50,768 nt of DNA from Saprospiraceae bacterium (GTDB lineage Bacteria > Bacteroidota > Bacteroidia > Chitinophagales > Saprospiraceae): NCBI GenBank assembly GCA_016714765.1, contig JADKCF010000024.1, positions 1-50,768 on the forward strand, written 5' to 3'. The notes beneath the pieces are model-generated. The model saw only the letters and a program-made list of their open reading frames with translations, was not told the DNA's origin and did no database searches. Numbering within the stretch: position 1 is the first letter of the stretch; each line of letters starts with the position of its first letter. Shown in pieces: positions 1 to 8,057 of this stretch. The translations under genes were made by a program, and so were the position numbers.

Positions 1-308
1 CTTTTGAAAAAGAAAGTTACCATCCAAAAATCCAATTTGTACCCAATGATTTTAAATCTCTTAGAACTGCAGTTTTACTGAAAGATAAAAAGGAAATGGA
101 AAAATTATTAGGCAACTATGTTTCAAAAGAATGGTATAAAAATCAATAAAATTGGGGACAATGACTTGCTGCAGAAAAAGATTGTTATATAGGGTGTTGG
201 TGTTTTGAAGCAGCGGCATTTGTTGCCATACTAGATTTAGATGATAGTTCATTTAGAGATTGTCCATATTATCCAAAGGATTTAGTAGATTATTTTAGAA
301 GCAAATAA
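1..308 (+). pseudogene. DUF1911/PoNi-like immunity protein, C-terminal remnant
   Basis: Only the end of this gene is in the window; it enters from the left edge. Reading from base 3, the frame gives a conserved-looking C-terminus with CWCFEAAAFVAILDLDDSSF and a closing YPKDLV segment. This resembles the DUF1911/PoNi family, immunity proteins that neutralise PoNe-type DNase effectors in polymorphic toxin systems. The same frame is interrupted by TAA at 147-149 and TGA at 162-164 and then resumes to the stop at 306-308. Two in-frame stops are not repaired by one homopolymer change, so decay is more likely here than a simple read error. It sits 10 bp before another immunity-like gene. Family assignment is from recalled motifs and is moderately sure. 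Confidence 0.55.
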
Positions 309-318
309 AAATACAACA

Positions 319-780
319 ATGACTCTAGAAATAACAAGTATCATAAACTCAATTTGTTTTAAACATCCAGAATTAGCTTCAATCATTTTATCAGAAATAA
401 ACTTGGCAGAAACTGATTCATCAATCTATCTCAATGATGATGGCGAATATAAATTTGGTCGATTTATAGAAATAGATGATATGGCTGAAGTGAAATTTTT
501 CCTTGGCATAGACAGGTTATTGGATGAAGGTTTGTTGTTTGAGATAGATTGGAAATCCGATCTGGCAGATGTGGAATATTGCATCAATCTGATGTTTAAG
601 CTAAACAACATTGAAGATGTATCGGTTGAAATTCCTGAAGACTGGGATGAAGAATTATCTGAGAGATCATTTGCTGATATTAATGAAAACCTTTTGAATA
701 ATACACCTTATCAAATTTTATTGATTGATATTGATTCTGATAGTTATGTTTTCGGTATAGAATTGAATACCCTAAAATAA
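319..780 (+). CDS. acidic DUF6630-like protein, probable immunity protein
   Basis: A 153-residue soluble protein with no signal peptide or membrane segment. It is very acidic, with many Asp and Glu residues. The central segment LLFEIDWKSDLADVEYCINL resembles the DUF6630 family, small proteins often found in toxin-immunity loci. Acidic immunity proteins commonly neutralise basic nuclease toxins, but no toxin lies in the visible sequence. It follows the broken DUF1911-like gene by 10 bp on the same strand, so the two may have been co-transcribed in an immunity array. The start at 319 fits the spacing and no better upstream ATG exists. The function is inferred from context and weak family resemblance. 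Confidence 0.5.
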   Translation: MTLEITSIINSICFKHPELASIILSEINLAETDSSIYLNDDGEYKFGRFIEIDDMAEVKFFLGIDRLLDEGLLFEIDWKSDLADVEYCINLMFKLNNIEDVSVEIPEDWDEELSERSFADINENLLNNTPYQILLIDIDSDSYVFGIELNTLK

Positions 781-813
781 AATCAAAAACCTTTCGATTT
801 ATAAACCTTTGCT

Positions 814-836
814 GGCGCAAGTTTGCAACTTGTGCC
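814..836. repeat. REP-like hairpin
   Basis: GGCGCAAGTT (814-823) and AACTTGTGCC (827-836) form a 10-bp stem with one G-U wobble around a TGC loop. No T-tract follows, so it is a poor intrinsic terminator. It resembles the short palindromes that occur in many copies in Bacteroidota genomes. No second copy was noticed in this window, so the repeat status is inferred. Confidence 0.4.
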
Positions 837-1002
837 TAATTTGCCATAGCTGTATCCAGCCTTCATATTTTGGTAAGGATATTGATTATAGTTAATTTAG
901 GCCTTAAATATAAGCTAGCATGAGTTCGGCCTGAATATTAAACATTTTGTATCTTTTTGATATTTAATTACCATCTCACTTTCATTAATAAAAACAAACA
1001 AC

Positions 1003-1431
1003 ATGCAAAACCGGTTCGAGAGCATTTACACTACTGAAATTCCAGCGGATTTAAAAAAAGTGTGGGATGGTCTTACTAACTCTTCACTCGTAAAGCAGTA
1101 CTTTTTCGACACGGATATGATCACCGACTGGATACCAGGCAACCCCATTATTTTCCGGGGTGCGTGGGAAGGCAAGTCATATGAGGATAAAGGTATAGTG
1201 TTGGAATACAAGCCATTAGAGAAACTTTCTTATTCTTACTTGAGCAATTGGAGTGGCAAAGAGGACTTACCTGAAAACTATCTTAAAGTAACGTACGAAG
1301 TTTGGCCTGTAACTCTTGGGACTAAGATTACGATCACACAAACCAATTATGATGCGGATACAGCAAAACATTCGGAAAGCAACTGGGAATTATTGATTAC
1401 TAGTATGGCCAAACTTTTGGCTGCAGATTGA
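1003..1431 (+). CDS. SRPBCC / AHSA1-domain protein
   Basis: A 142-residue cytoplasmic protein with the fold signature of the SRPBCC superfamily, in the subgroup related to the activator of Hsp90 ATPase homologue (AHSA1). Near the N-terminus a helix after VWDGLTN leads into LVKQYFF. The strand pattern of GIVLEYKPLEKLSYSYLS is typical, and a long C-terminal helix (NWELLITSMAKLLA) closes the hydrophobic pocket. These proteins bind small hydrophobic ligands or act in stress responses; the ligand cannot be told from the sequence. The gene is monocistronic in appearance, with 222 bp upstream and 63 bp before the next gene. Confidence 0.75.
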   Translation: MQNRFESIYTTEIPADLKKVWDGLTNSSLVKQYFFDTDMITDWIPGNPIIFRGAWEGKSYEDKGIVLEYKPLEKLSYSYLSNWSGKEDLPENYLKVTYEVWPVTLGTKITITQTNYDADTAKHSESNWELLITSMAKLLAAD

Positions 1432-1494
1432 TAACGTAGTCTATTTTTATTTAGATCTATCTCAAAAGACACAGCAACACCAAAAAATAGTGAA

Positions 1495-2670
1495 ATGATC
1501 AAATCTTTTTGTTTTTTCAGTTTTCTACTTCTGATGGTTTCAGGATGTACAAAAACCATGATGGACCCCGGTATTCTTGATGTGTCTCAGGATACTTTCA
1601 GGTATGAGGCATCTAAGCTGGTCATGGGAGTAGATTTGTCTTATGTCAATGCTGTACAGGATTATGGTGGTGTTTTTAAAGATAGCACAGATAAAAAAGT
1701 GGACCCATTTGTCTACCTACACAGCAAAGGGGCAAATGTTGTCCGGGTAAGGTTATGGCACAATCCAAGCTGGCAAAATACACTATATGGAAGTATAAAA
1801 TATCATCACCTTGCTGATGTAACTGAAAGCATAAGGCGGGCCAAAGCAGCAGGAATGAGTGTTTGTCTGGACATACATTACAGTGACAACTGGGCAGATC
1901 CTGCGAAACAAGAAACTCCGAAAGCTTGGCAAAATGCTGGAATTCAGGTCCTCAGGGACAGTATATACAGATATACTACTTCTGTACTCGTACATCTGAA
2001 AAATAAAAACCTGACACCCGAATTTATCCAGATTGGCAATGAAAACAATGCCGGTATGTGCCTGCCTACGGGAAAAATTTCCGGGGGTAATTTCAATAAT
2101 TTTGGCCAATTGTTGTCATCTGGCATAGCAGCGGTGAGGGATTTTTCTACCAGTTCGAACATCAAACCACAGATCATTCTACATGTAGCGCAACTTCAGA
2201 ATGCCTCATGGTGGGCCAATGGTGTAGTCACACAGGCCGGCATCACTGATTTTGATATTTTAGGTATTTCGCATTATTCACTCTGGTCGACGATAAACAA
2301 AAATGAGGATATCAAAAAAACCATTGCCACTCTAAAAAGTAAATTCAATAAAAAAATCATGGTGGTGGAAATTGCGTATCCCTGGACGCCGGATTCTAAG
2401 GATACTTATAGCAATATTCTTTCGGGATCTGCAGCCGTAGAAGGATACCCCATCACTAAACAGGGACAATATGAATATATGAAAGACTTTACACAGGCGG
2501 TGATCGATGGAGGTGGTTCAGGTGTCATGTACTGGGAACCTTGCTGGATCAGCAGCAATCTGAAGGATCAGTGGAATACAGGATCGAGTTGGGAAAACTG
2601 TACCTTTTTTGATTTTTCAGGCAAGCCATTACCGGTCATAAAATACATGCAGTACAGGTATACATTTTAA
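1495..2670 (+). CDS. GH53 arabinogalactan endo-beta-1,4-galactanase, lipoprotein
   Basis: A 391-residue secreted enzyme of glycoside hydrolase family 53, which cleaves beta-1,4-galactan side chains of pectic arabinogalactan. The N-terminus is a lipoprotein signal with a lipobox ending in MVSGC (Cys18), so the enzyme is probably lipid-anchored in the envelope. The TIM-barrel signatures are visible: MGVDLSYVNAV near 44, VVRVRLWHNP at 82-91, acid/base Glu183 in IQIGNENNAG, and nucleophile Glu292 in IMVVEIAYPW. The length matches the family. GH53 enzymes more often show NEI at the acid/base site; here it is NEN. No susC/susD pair is adjacent, so this is not a classical utilisation locus. Confidence 0.88.
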   Translation: MIKSFCFFSFLLLMVSGCTKTMMDPGILDVSQDTFRYEASKLVMGVDLSYVNAVQDYGGVFKDSTDKKVDPFVYLHSKGANVVRVRLWHNPSWQNTLYGSIKYHHLADVTESIRRAKAAGMSVCLDIHYSDNWADPAKQETPKAWQNAGIQVLRDSIYRYTTSVLVHLKNKNLTPEFIQIGNENNAGMCLPTGKISGGNFNNFGQLLSSGIAAVRDFSTSSNIKPQIILHVAQLQNASWWANGVVTQAGITDFDILGISHYSLWSTINKNEDIKKTIATLKSKFNKKIMVVEIAYPWTPDSKDTYSNILSGSAAVEGYPITKQGQYEYMKDFTQAVIDGGGSGVMYWEPCWISSNLKDQWNTGSSWENCTFFDFSGKPLPVIKYMQYRYTF

Positions 2671-2702
2671 AAATACCGGATATCAACTAAACAGAAAGGG
2701 AT

Positions 2703-3846
2703 TTGAAACGAAACGAAACCATCTTGGTGAGTCTTTTGGCTTTGCTCAATTTTACACACATTCTGGATTTTATGATCATGATGCCGCTGGGCAATATTCT
2801 TATGCCTAAATGGCATCTGACTACTTTTTTTTGCTGATAAGTTTGACCGTAAGCACCTGTTGCTGGTGGCTTACTTTGGATTTTTGCTGGGTACTTTTGG
2901 TTGTGTTTTTGCATCCGGTTTGTCGACTATGGTTGTGGCCAGGGTAATAACAGGTATTTTTGGAGGTTTGATTGGTGCTCAGGTCCTGAGTATCATCGGA
3001 GATGTGATCCCGTACGAACGAAGAGGTCAAGCTATGGGTTTACTAATGGGAGGATTTGCCATGGCATCAGTGATCGGAGTACCATTTGGATTATTTCTGG
3101 CCAATAAATTTGACTGGTACTTTCCTTTTTTGGTTGTCGCAGGCGTAGGTAGCTTTTTATTTCCATTTTTATTCAGGTATATTCCCAATGTGGCTGAGCA
3201 TATGAACCACCCTGTCCATCTGAAGCAGAGAGTGAATAACTTTTATGACATTTTCAGCAACCATACACAGAAAACAGCCCTGGCATTCAGTATGCTGATG
3301 ATCATGGGGCATTTTATTATCATCCCGCTTATCAATCCTTACATGGTGTATAATGTCGGCGTCAAACAGGAGTACACCCCGCTTATATACCTTGTCGGAG
3401 GACTGAGTGCGCTCATCACGGCCAGAATCACCGGAAGGTTGGCAGACAGATTCGGCAAACGTCAGGTTTTTGTTATTTCAGCATTGATATCTACATTGTT
3501 TGTTTTTTCTATTACACATATGCCGACATTGCCACTTTTTGCGGTACTAACTATTTTTGCATTATGGTTTAGCACAGCTACAGGGCGGACTGTACCCGGA
3601 CAGGCTATGACAACACAAGCGGTCACGACCCAATCCAGAGGAAGTTTTATGAGCTTAAATTCATGTGTTCAGTCACTTGGGTCAGGTTTGGCGACGCTTA
3701 TGAGTGGCTGGATTACTTACAGCGATGAGACATATGCTATCCACAATTATCATATACTGGGCTATATCAGTATCATGCTTATCTTATTATGCATTGCTCT
3801 GGCTTACAGACTGGATCGGCTCATCCTTCAGACCATACCCAAATAA
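2703..3846 (+). pseudogene. MFS transporter, broken near the N-terminus
   Basis: From 2860 to 3846 one frame encodes the bulk of a major facilitator superfamily exporter of the AraJ / drug-efflux type: GRLADRFGKRQ is the central loop motif and about ten hydrophobic helices are visible. Upstream, a different frame starting near a TTG at 2703 encodes TM1, with ALLNFTHILDFMIMMPLG. Between the two, only a few codons separate the end of TM1 (LMPKWHL) from the motif-A loop (FADKFDRKH, around 2831-2857). Relatives have roughly 20-30 residues there, including TM2. So the gene has both a frameshift and an internal loss. It probably makes no functional transporter unless the assembly is wrong. Confidence 0.7.
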
Positions 3847-3978
3847 CTTTTTACTACGCATTACGCGCTCATTTTAATGAACACAATTTTACAAGGTAGG
3901 TTAAAAAAAAGTTAAGCTTATCGATATTTGTTACTATTATTGCACTTAATTTGTTTTTTTATAAAAATATCACAGACC

Positions 3979-4484
3979 ATGCAGATTTTTAAGTTTTTTG
4001 TCTTTTCTTTTTTATTGTTGAGTGGCACATCAATGACTGCCGGTAATAGTCCTTTTCCAGCCATTAATGTCAAAACACTGGACGGAAAGACGGTCAATAC
4101 ACAGGACTTTACAGGTTCTGGCAAAATCACCGTAGTAAGTTTTTGGCTACATGGTGCACCCCCTGTAAAAGAGAACTGGATGCAGTCAATGAGGTCTACA
4201 GCGAATGGGTAGAAAAATATAATGTTCAGTTGCTGGCTATCACCATTGATGACGCTCGTGGACTTACGAAAGTGCCAAGCATGGTCGAAAGCAAAGGTTG
4301 GGAGTTTACTGTTTTGGCTGATACCAAGCAGGAATTGCAGCAAGCGCTCAATTTTCAGACTATACCCCAGACTTTCCTACTCAATGATAAAGGAGAAATC
4401 GTGTATGCGCACAATGGGTACAATCCGGGAGATGAGTTTGAACTAGAAAAAAAGATAGCTGAATTAAAAAGTGGAACAAAGTAA
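3979..4484 (+). CDS. TlpA-type thioredoxin, single-base frameshift
   Basis: A periplasmic thiol-disulfide oxidoreductase of the TlpA/ResA family. The ATG at 3979 starts a signal peptide (MQIFKFFVFSFLLLSGTSM). The frame breaks at 4145-4146: the sequence reads TTTTGGCT, while one extra G restores the family motif FWATWCTPCKRE with its redox CxxC. After repair the protein is 168 residues. Downstream IPQTFLLNDKGEIVYAH contains the conserved cis-Pro loop (TIPQTF). The upstream start at 3928 would add a hydrophilic-hydrophobic extension before the true signal peptide and is less likely. These proteins reduce cytochrome c or envelope thiols. The frameshift in a G run looks like a sequencing error but could be real. 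Confidence 0.75.
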
Positions 4485-4486
4485 TA

Positions 4487-4521
4487 GTCATGTGTATTTG
4501 TGCGCATGACCTTTATTTTAT
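4487..4521. terminator. intrinsic terminator between tlpA-like and helicase genes
   Basis: GTCATGTG (4487-4494) pairs with CGCATGAC (4503-4510), an 8-bp stem with one wobble, followed by a T-rich tail. It lies between two convergent genes and overlaps the helicase stop region. Confidence 0.5.
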
Positions 4522-5765
4522 TTGATCTTTTTGGCTTTTTTTACACCATATCTTTTATTGACAGGTGGTTCGAGTTCCTTAAGGATATCTTTAAGGTCCA
4601 TCGTTTTAGTTAAACTGAAGTCTTTGATTTCCTTGTATCCTTCTTTAGCCAGTTCGAGTACTTTGACCTGCTTGCCTATATAATTTTCTATTGCAACCAG
4701 AAATTCACGTTCGGACTCGTCACAAAAAGAATATGCCAATCCTTTTTTTCTTCCCCTTCCTGTTCTGCCTACGCGGTGTACGTAGTTTTCGGGATGTTCG
4801 GGCAGATCATAATTGACCACAAAGTCTACATCCGGTATATCTATACCCCTGGCGCTTACATCGGTGGCAATGAGCATTTTTACCTTACCAAGTTTAAAAG
4901 TGTTCATCACATCCAGCCGGTCCTGCTGTTCTTTGCCTCCATGCATAAACACAGATTCAACACCTACTCTCTGCATCGCAGCCTGGACCCGCTCACATCG
5001 GACTTTAGTCCTCACAAAAACCAGGATTTTACTGTCAGGATTTTCCTGAACCAGCCTTTCCAGAAAAAATCTTTTATCATCCATCGCCACAAACACCACT
5101 GAATGAGCCACGTTTTTTGATACCGGATCTTTAGGAGAAACCTGAATGCGGATGGGGTTTTTGACAAGTGAATAGGCAAGGTCTTTGATCTCATCATCTA
5201 TAGTGGCTGAAAAAAATAAAGTCTGCCTTTTTTTAGGCAAGAATCTGATGAGGTCTCGGATGTCTTTGATAAAGCCCATATCCAGCATATGATCGGCTTC
5301 ATCCAGGACGAGGACTTCCACTCTGTTGAGTTTGATATAACCTTGGCTCACGAGATCAAACATACGTCCGGGAGTTGTCACCAGGATATCGATGCCTTTT
5401 TCCAGCTTGGATATCTGCGGACCCTGCTCCACACCTCCGAAAACAGAGAATGAATGAACACGAGTATTTCGGCTCAAGGTCTGGAGTACTTCGTTGATTT
5501 GTATGGCCAGCTCACGGGTAGGCACCATGACGGCTAACTTGATACCATCTTCTCGTTTGGTGTTGGATTTGGTGTGCAAGATGTGTATGATCGGAATAGC
5601 AAATGCAGCAGTTTTTCCTGTACCAGTCTGGGCAATAGCCAGAAGATCTTCTCCTCGCAGGATATTGGGAATACACTTGTACTGAATATCTGTAGGCTTA
5701 TTAAACCCCAGCTTCTCAAGATTTTGCTTGATTTCATCTACGAAGTGATATTGGGAAAAGCGCAT
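4518..5765 (-). CDS. DEAD-box ATP-dependent RNA helicase, RhlE-like
   Basis: A 415-residue superfamily 2 RNA helicase that unwinds RNA duplexes in ribosome assembly or mRNA decay. In order it shows the Q motif (GFNKPTDIQ, 20-28), Walker A AQTGTGKT (45-52), PTREL, TPGR, DEAD in VLDEADHMLDMGF, SAT in LFFSATID, and in the second RecA domain ARGIDIPDVDFVVNYDLP and HRVGRTGRG. A short basic tail (KRYGVKKAKKIK) follows. I chose the ATG at 5765 rather than the one at 5786 because a promoter -7 box occupies 5784-5791. The gene diverges from hsp20 across 277 bp. All catalytic motifs are intact. Confidence 0.92.
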   Translation of the reverse strand: MRFSQYHFVDEIKQNLEKLGFNKPTDIQYKCIPNILRGEDLLAIAQTGTGKTAAFAIPIIHILHTKSNTKREDGIKLAVMVPTRELAIQINEVLQTLSRNTRVHSFSVFGGVEQGPQISKLEKGIDILVTTPGRMFDLVSQGYIKLNRVEVLVLDEADHMLDMGFIKDIRDLIRFLPKKRQTLFFSATIDDEIKDLAYSLVKNPIRIQVSPKDPVSKNVAHSVVFVAMDDKRFFLERLVQENPDSKILVFVRTKVRCERVQAAMQRVGVESVFMHGGKEQQDRLDVMNTFKLGKVKMLIATDVSARGIDIPDVDFVVNYDLPEHPENYVHRVGRTGRGRKKGLAYSFCDESEREFLVAIENYIGKQVKVLELAKEGYKEIKDFSLTKTMDLKDILKELEPPVNKRYGVKKAKKIK

Positions 5766-5783
5766 AAAATAAAAATTGAGATG

Positions 5784-5791
5784 CAAATGTA
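5784..5791 (-). promoter_or_regulatory. -7 box of the helicase promoter
   Basis: On the minus strand this reads TACATTTG, matching the Bacteroidota -7 consensus TAnnTTTG. It is 18 nt from the chosen start at 5765. No TTG was seen at the right distance upstream, so only half of the promoter is supported. Confidence 0.4.
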
Positions 5792-5975
5792 ATCATTTTT
5801 GCTTTGGGTATAAGCAGAAATAGGGTAGTGTGTATAACATATTGCACTTTTTAGTTATAAATTTAAAATTTTTCCATTTATATAATCTACTCAACAGGAC
5901 GTTTTCCCTTTACCCACATCATTGCGGTTATTCTGTCTTTTTATGAAAAAAAATGCATTTTGATGACCCAGATCA

Positions 5976-6006
5976 TTGACTGCAAGTGGCATACCCTCTA
6001 CTTTTG
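5976..6006 (+). promoter_or_regulatory. promoter of hsp20
   Basis: TTG at 5976-5978 and TACTTTTG at 5999-6006 are separated by 20 nt, a full match to the Bacteroidota housekeeping sigma-factor consensus. Transcription would begin near 6013, giving a leader of about 30 nt before the ATG at 6043. This excludes the longer start at 5986. No obvious CIRCE-type inverted repeat was seen. Confidence 0.55.
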
Positions 6007-6042
6007 TATTGTAATTATTTCATAACCATAAAAATATGTAAA

Positions 6043-6495
6043 ATGAGCCAAATAATTAAAAAAACCCCGTTGTTTCCTTCATTCCCTACCTTCTTTGATG
6101 ACTTTTTCACAAAGGACTTTTTTGACTGGAATGATAAAAATTTTGCAAAAGTAGGTAGTACACTTCCTTCTGTAAATCTTAAAGAAACCGACAAAGAATT
6201 TAGAATTGAACTGGCAGCTCCAGGAATGAAAAAAGATGATTTTAAAGTGGAGCTGAACAATGGAATACTCACCATCGGTTCTGAAAAGAAAGAAGAAAAG
6301 GAAGAAAAAGATAAAGAAGGAAATTATCTGCGAAGAGAATTCAGCTATGAATCATTCAGCAGATCTTTCAGTATGCCTGAAAATGCCAAACAAGATAGCA
6401 TTAATGCTAACTACAAAGATGGTATTTTGAAAATTGCTATTGGTAAAAAAGAACCTAAAGCAGTAATCACTCCTAAAGCTATTGAAGTCAAATAA
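6043..6495 (+). CDS. Hsp20 / alpha-crystallin small heat-shock protein
   Basis: A 150-residue cytoplasmic holdase chaperone that binds unfolding proteins without ATP. The N-terminal arm is short and aromatic (FPTFFDDFFTKDFFDW). The alpha-crystallin domain starts near residue 45 (LPSVNLKETDKEFRIELAAP), includes GMKKDDFKVELNNGILTI and ends with the signature NYKDGILKIAIGKKE. A lysine/glutamate-rich loop lies at about 85-95. I chose the ATG at 6043 (MSQIIKKTPLF) because a complete promoter lies at 5976-6006. A strong terminator follows 35 bp after the stop, so the gene is probably monocistronic. Confidence 0.9.
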   Translation: MSQIIKKTPLFPSFPTFFDDFFTKDFFDWNDKNFAKVGSTLPSVNLKETDKEFRIELAAPGMKKDDFKVELNNGILTIGSEKKEEKEEKDKEGNYLRREFSYESFSRSFSMPENAKQDSINANYKDGILKIAIGKKEPKAVITPKAIEVK

Positions 6496-6530
6496 TTTTC
6501 AGACGTTTTAGTGTTATCGGAATTTAAAAA

Positions 6531-6560
6531 AAAGGTCAGTGGGTTTTCCCACTGACCTTT
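6531..6560. terminator. bidirectional intrinsic terminator
   Basis: AAAGGTCAGTGGG (6531-6543) and CCCACTGACCTTT (6548-6560) form a perfect 13-bp stem around a TTTT loop. A-rich sequence precedes it and T-rich sequence follows it, so it can stop transcription from both hsp20 and the convergent gene on the minus strand. Confidence 0.85.
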
Positions 6561-6599
6561 ACTTTTATCCATTTTTTATGAAAAGAAATATATGATGAT

Positions 6600-7777
6600 C
6601 TATTTTTTCAGATCATAATTTACTGCTCTTTTTCCGATAAGGTGACCGAGCCTCAATCCCTCATCGCAGTCCATTTTGATGTGTACGCCTAGAGGTATTC
6701 TGCTGTATGCATTTTCTTCTGCCATTTGATTCCAGGTTTTGAATGTTCTGGGTGCACCCAGAAATTCTATTCTACCCAGATGTGAGTTATCTGTAAAAGT
6801 ATGCATGCAGCAACTGCAGCATCATTGATAGCAATGCCCAGTTTGCAATAAAAATGAAGGCCTTCTTCCAGGTTCATTTTTTCCAGTGCCAGCATCTGAT
6901 TGGCTATTGCCAGTAGTCTCGCCGGAGGAGAAAATGTCAGACCCACGATATCATCACTCCAGAATTCAGCTTTCCACCTCTCTTCATGAGGCAAATTGGC
7001 GACAAGGTCATGTAATTCCTTATGTTGTTTGTAATAGGGACTTTCAGGTGACGTACTGTACGGCAACGGACTTGAAGAGATGAGGTCTTCGCTTTTAGCT
7101 GCAAAAGCTCTTACTTTACCCCAAAATGGAAACAATGCCCTGGTAAAATCCGGTGCTGTAGGTACCCACTTTCCCGGACCTGCAGGCGGAGTGTAATCTG
7201 TAGGGAACGGGTTGCGGGATTGTACATACCCCTGTATATCTGAATCCGCATACTGAATTACTGCTTGTGCGACAGATATCCCCCATTCTACAGAGTTGTT
7301 GTAAACATCTGTAAACATCTTATCACGCAGCTGTGTGTTCATATCAGACTCTGTTTTGTTGATAAGAGCCTGATGCGCAGGTGTCATATTCAGCATAAAA
7401 TGTCTCAGAGTCGCGCCGTAGCATGCATTTAAAGCGACATTCCAGTTGATGTCAGCATTCTTATATTTTAGAGTAGGTATGTAGAGCTCACGAAGGTAGG
7501 TGTTGTTGGAGACATAATTTTTCATGCCCGGAAGTGCAGTTTCATAAGCTGCCATATTGATATAACCAATGGCTCTGGATGTGCCTGAAGGACGGAAACC
7601 AGGCAAATCTTTTTCTATTTGCAAGTAAACATCTGTCCATGTAGAGATGAGTTTACTTTCAAAATTGGATACTTTATTTTCTGACAGAGCAATCTCAGGT
7701 TGGATGGAATCTGATTCTTTTTGACAGGAATGAAATACTAAAGCTAACAAAACAATGTAAAAGTGTTTTAATTTCAT
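6600..7777 (-). pseudogene. vanadium haloperoxidase / PAP2-family lipoprotein, catalytic segment deleted
   Basis: The N-terminal 336-residue frame (7777-6767) begins with a lipoprotein signal (LLALVFHSCQKES). It matches the Bacteroidota vanadium-dependent haloperoxidase/PAP2 family, with segments such as DVYLQIEKDLPGFRPSG, AAYETALPGM, ERWKAEFWSDD and KLGIAINDAAVAA. A second frame (6806-6600) supplies the family C-terminus, with DNSHLGRIEFLGAPRTF and RIPLGVHIKMDCDEGLRLG. Between them, relatives carry roughly 80 residues with the Lys, Arg-Pro and Ser-Gly-His ligands of the vanadate/phosphate site. Here these are missing and the frames are joined out of phase at ATGCATGC (6801-6808). The product cannot be catalytic as written. 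An assembly collapse is the alternative. Confidence 0.72.
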
Positions 7778-7940
7778 GATTTAAAATAATTTAAGTATTA
7801 AAAATAAATGCTATATGATCTTGATATCAAAATATATGCCAATTTTATTTAATATATAAAGTGGTATTATAAAAATGTATTATTTGATACTTAAACTACT
7901 GTAAAGCAATACTTTGAAATTTTATTTAAATTTAATATGT

Positions 7941-7968
7941 TTGATATTAATTATTTTTAATACCTTTG
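7941..7968 (+). promoter_or_regulatory. promoter of the barrel-TPR-SPOR gene
   Basis: TTG at 7941-7943 and TACCTTTG at 7961-7968 with a 17-nt spacer match the Bacteroidota consensus. Transcription would start near 7975, leaving a leader of about 83 nt before the ATG at 8058. This rules out the in-frame ATG at 7914 as the translation start. Confidence 0.55.
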
Positions 7969-8057
7969 AAGCTTGTAACATTGTGGAAAAGAATGTTGCG
8001 TTAAAACTAGATTTGGATTGTTCAGCTTTTTATAAACGTATTAATCTATTGTATATA

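Noticed and set aside
7914..8057. N-terminal extension of the barrel-TPR gene from the ATG at 7914
   Set aside because: A complete promoter (7941-7968) lies within it, and the signal peptide starts at 8058.
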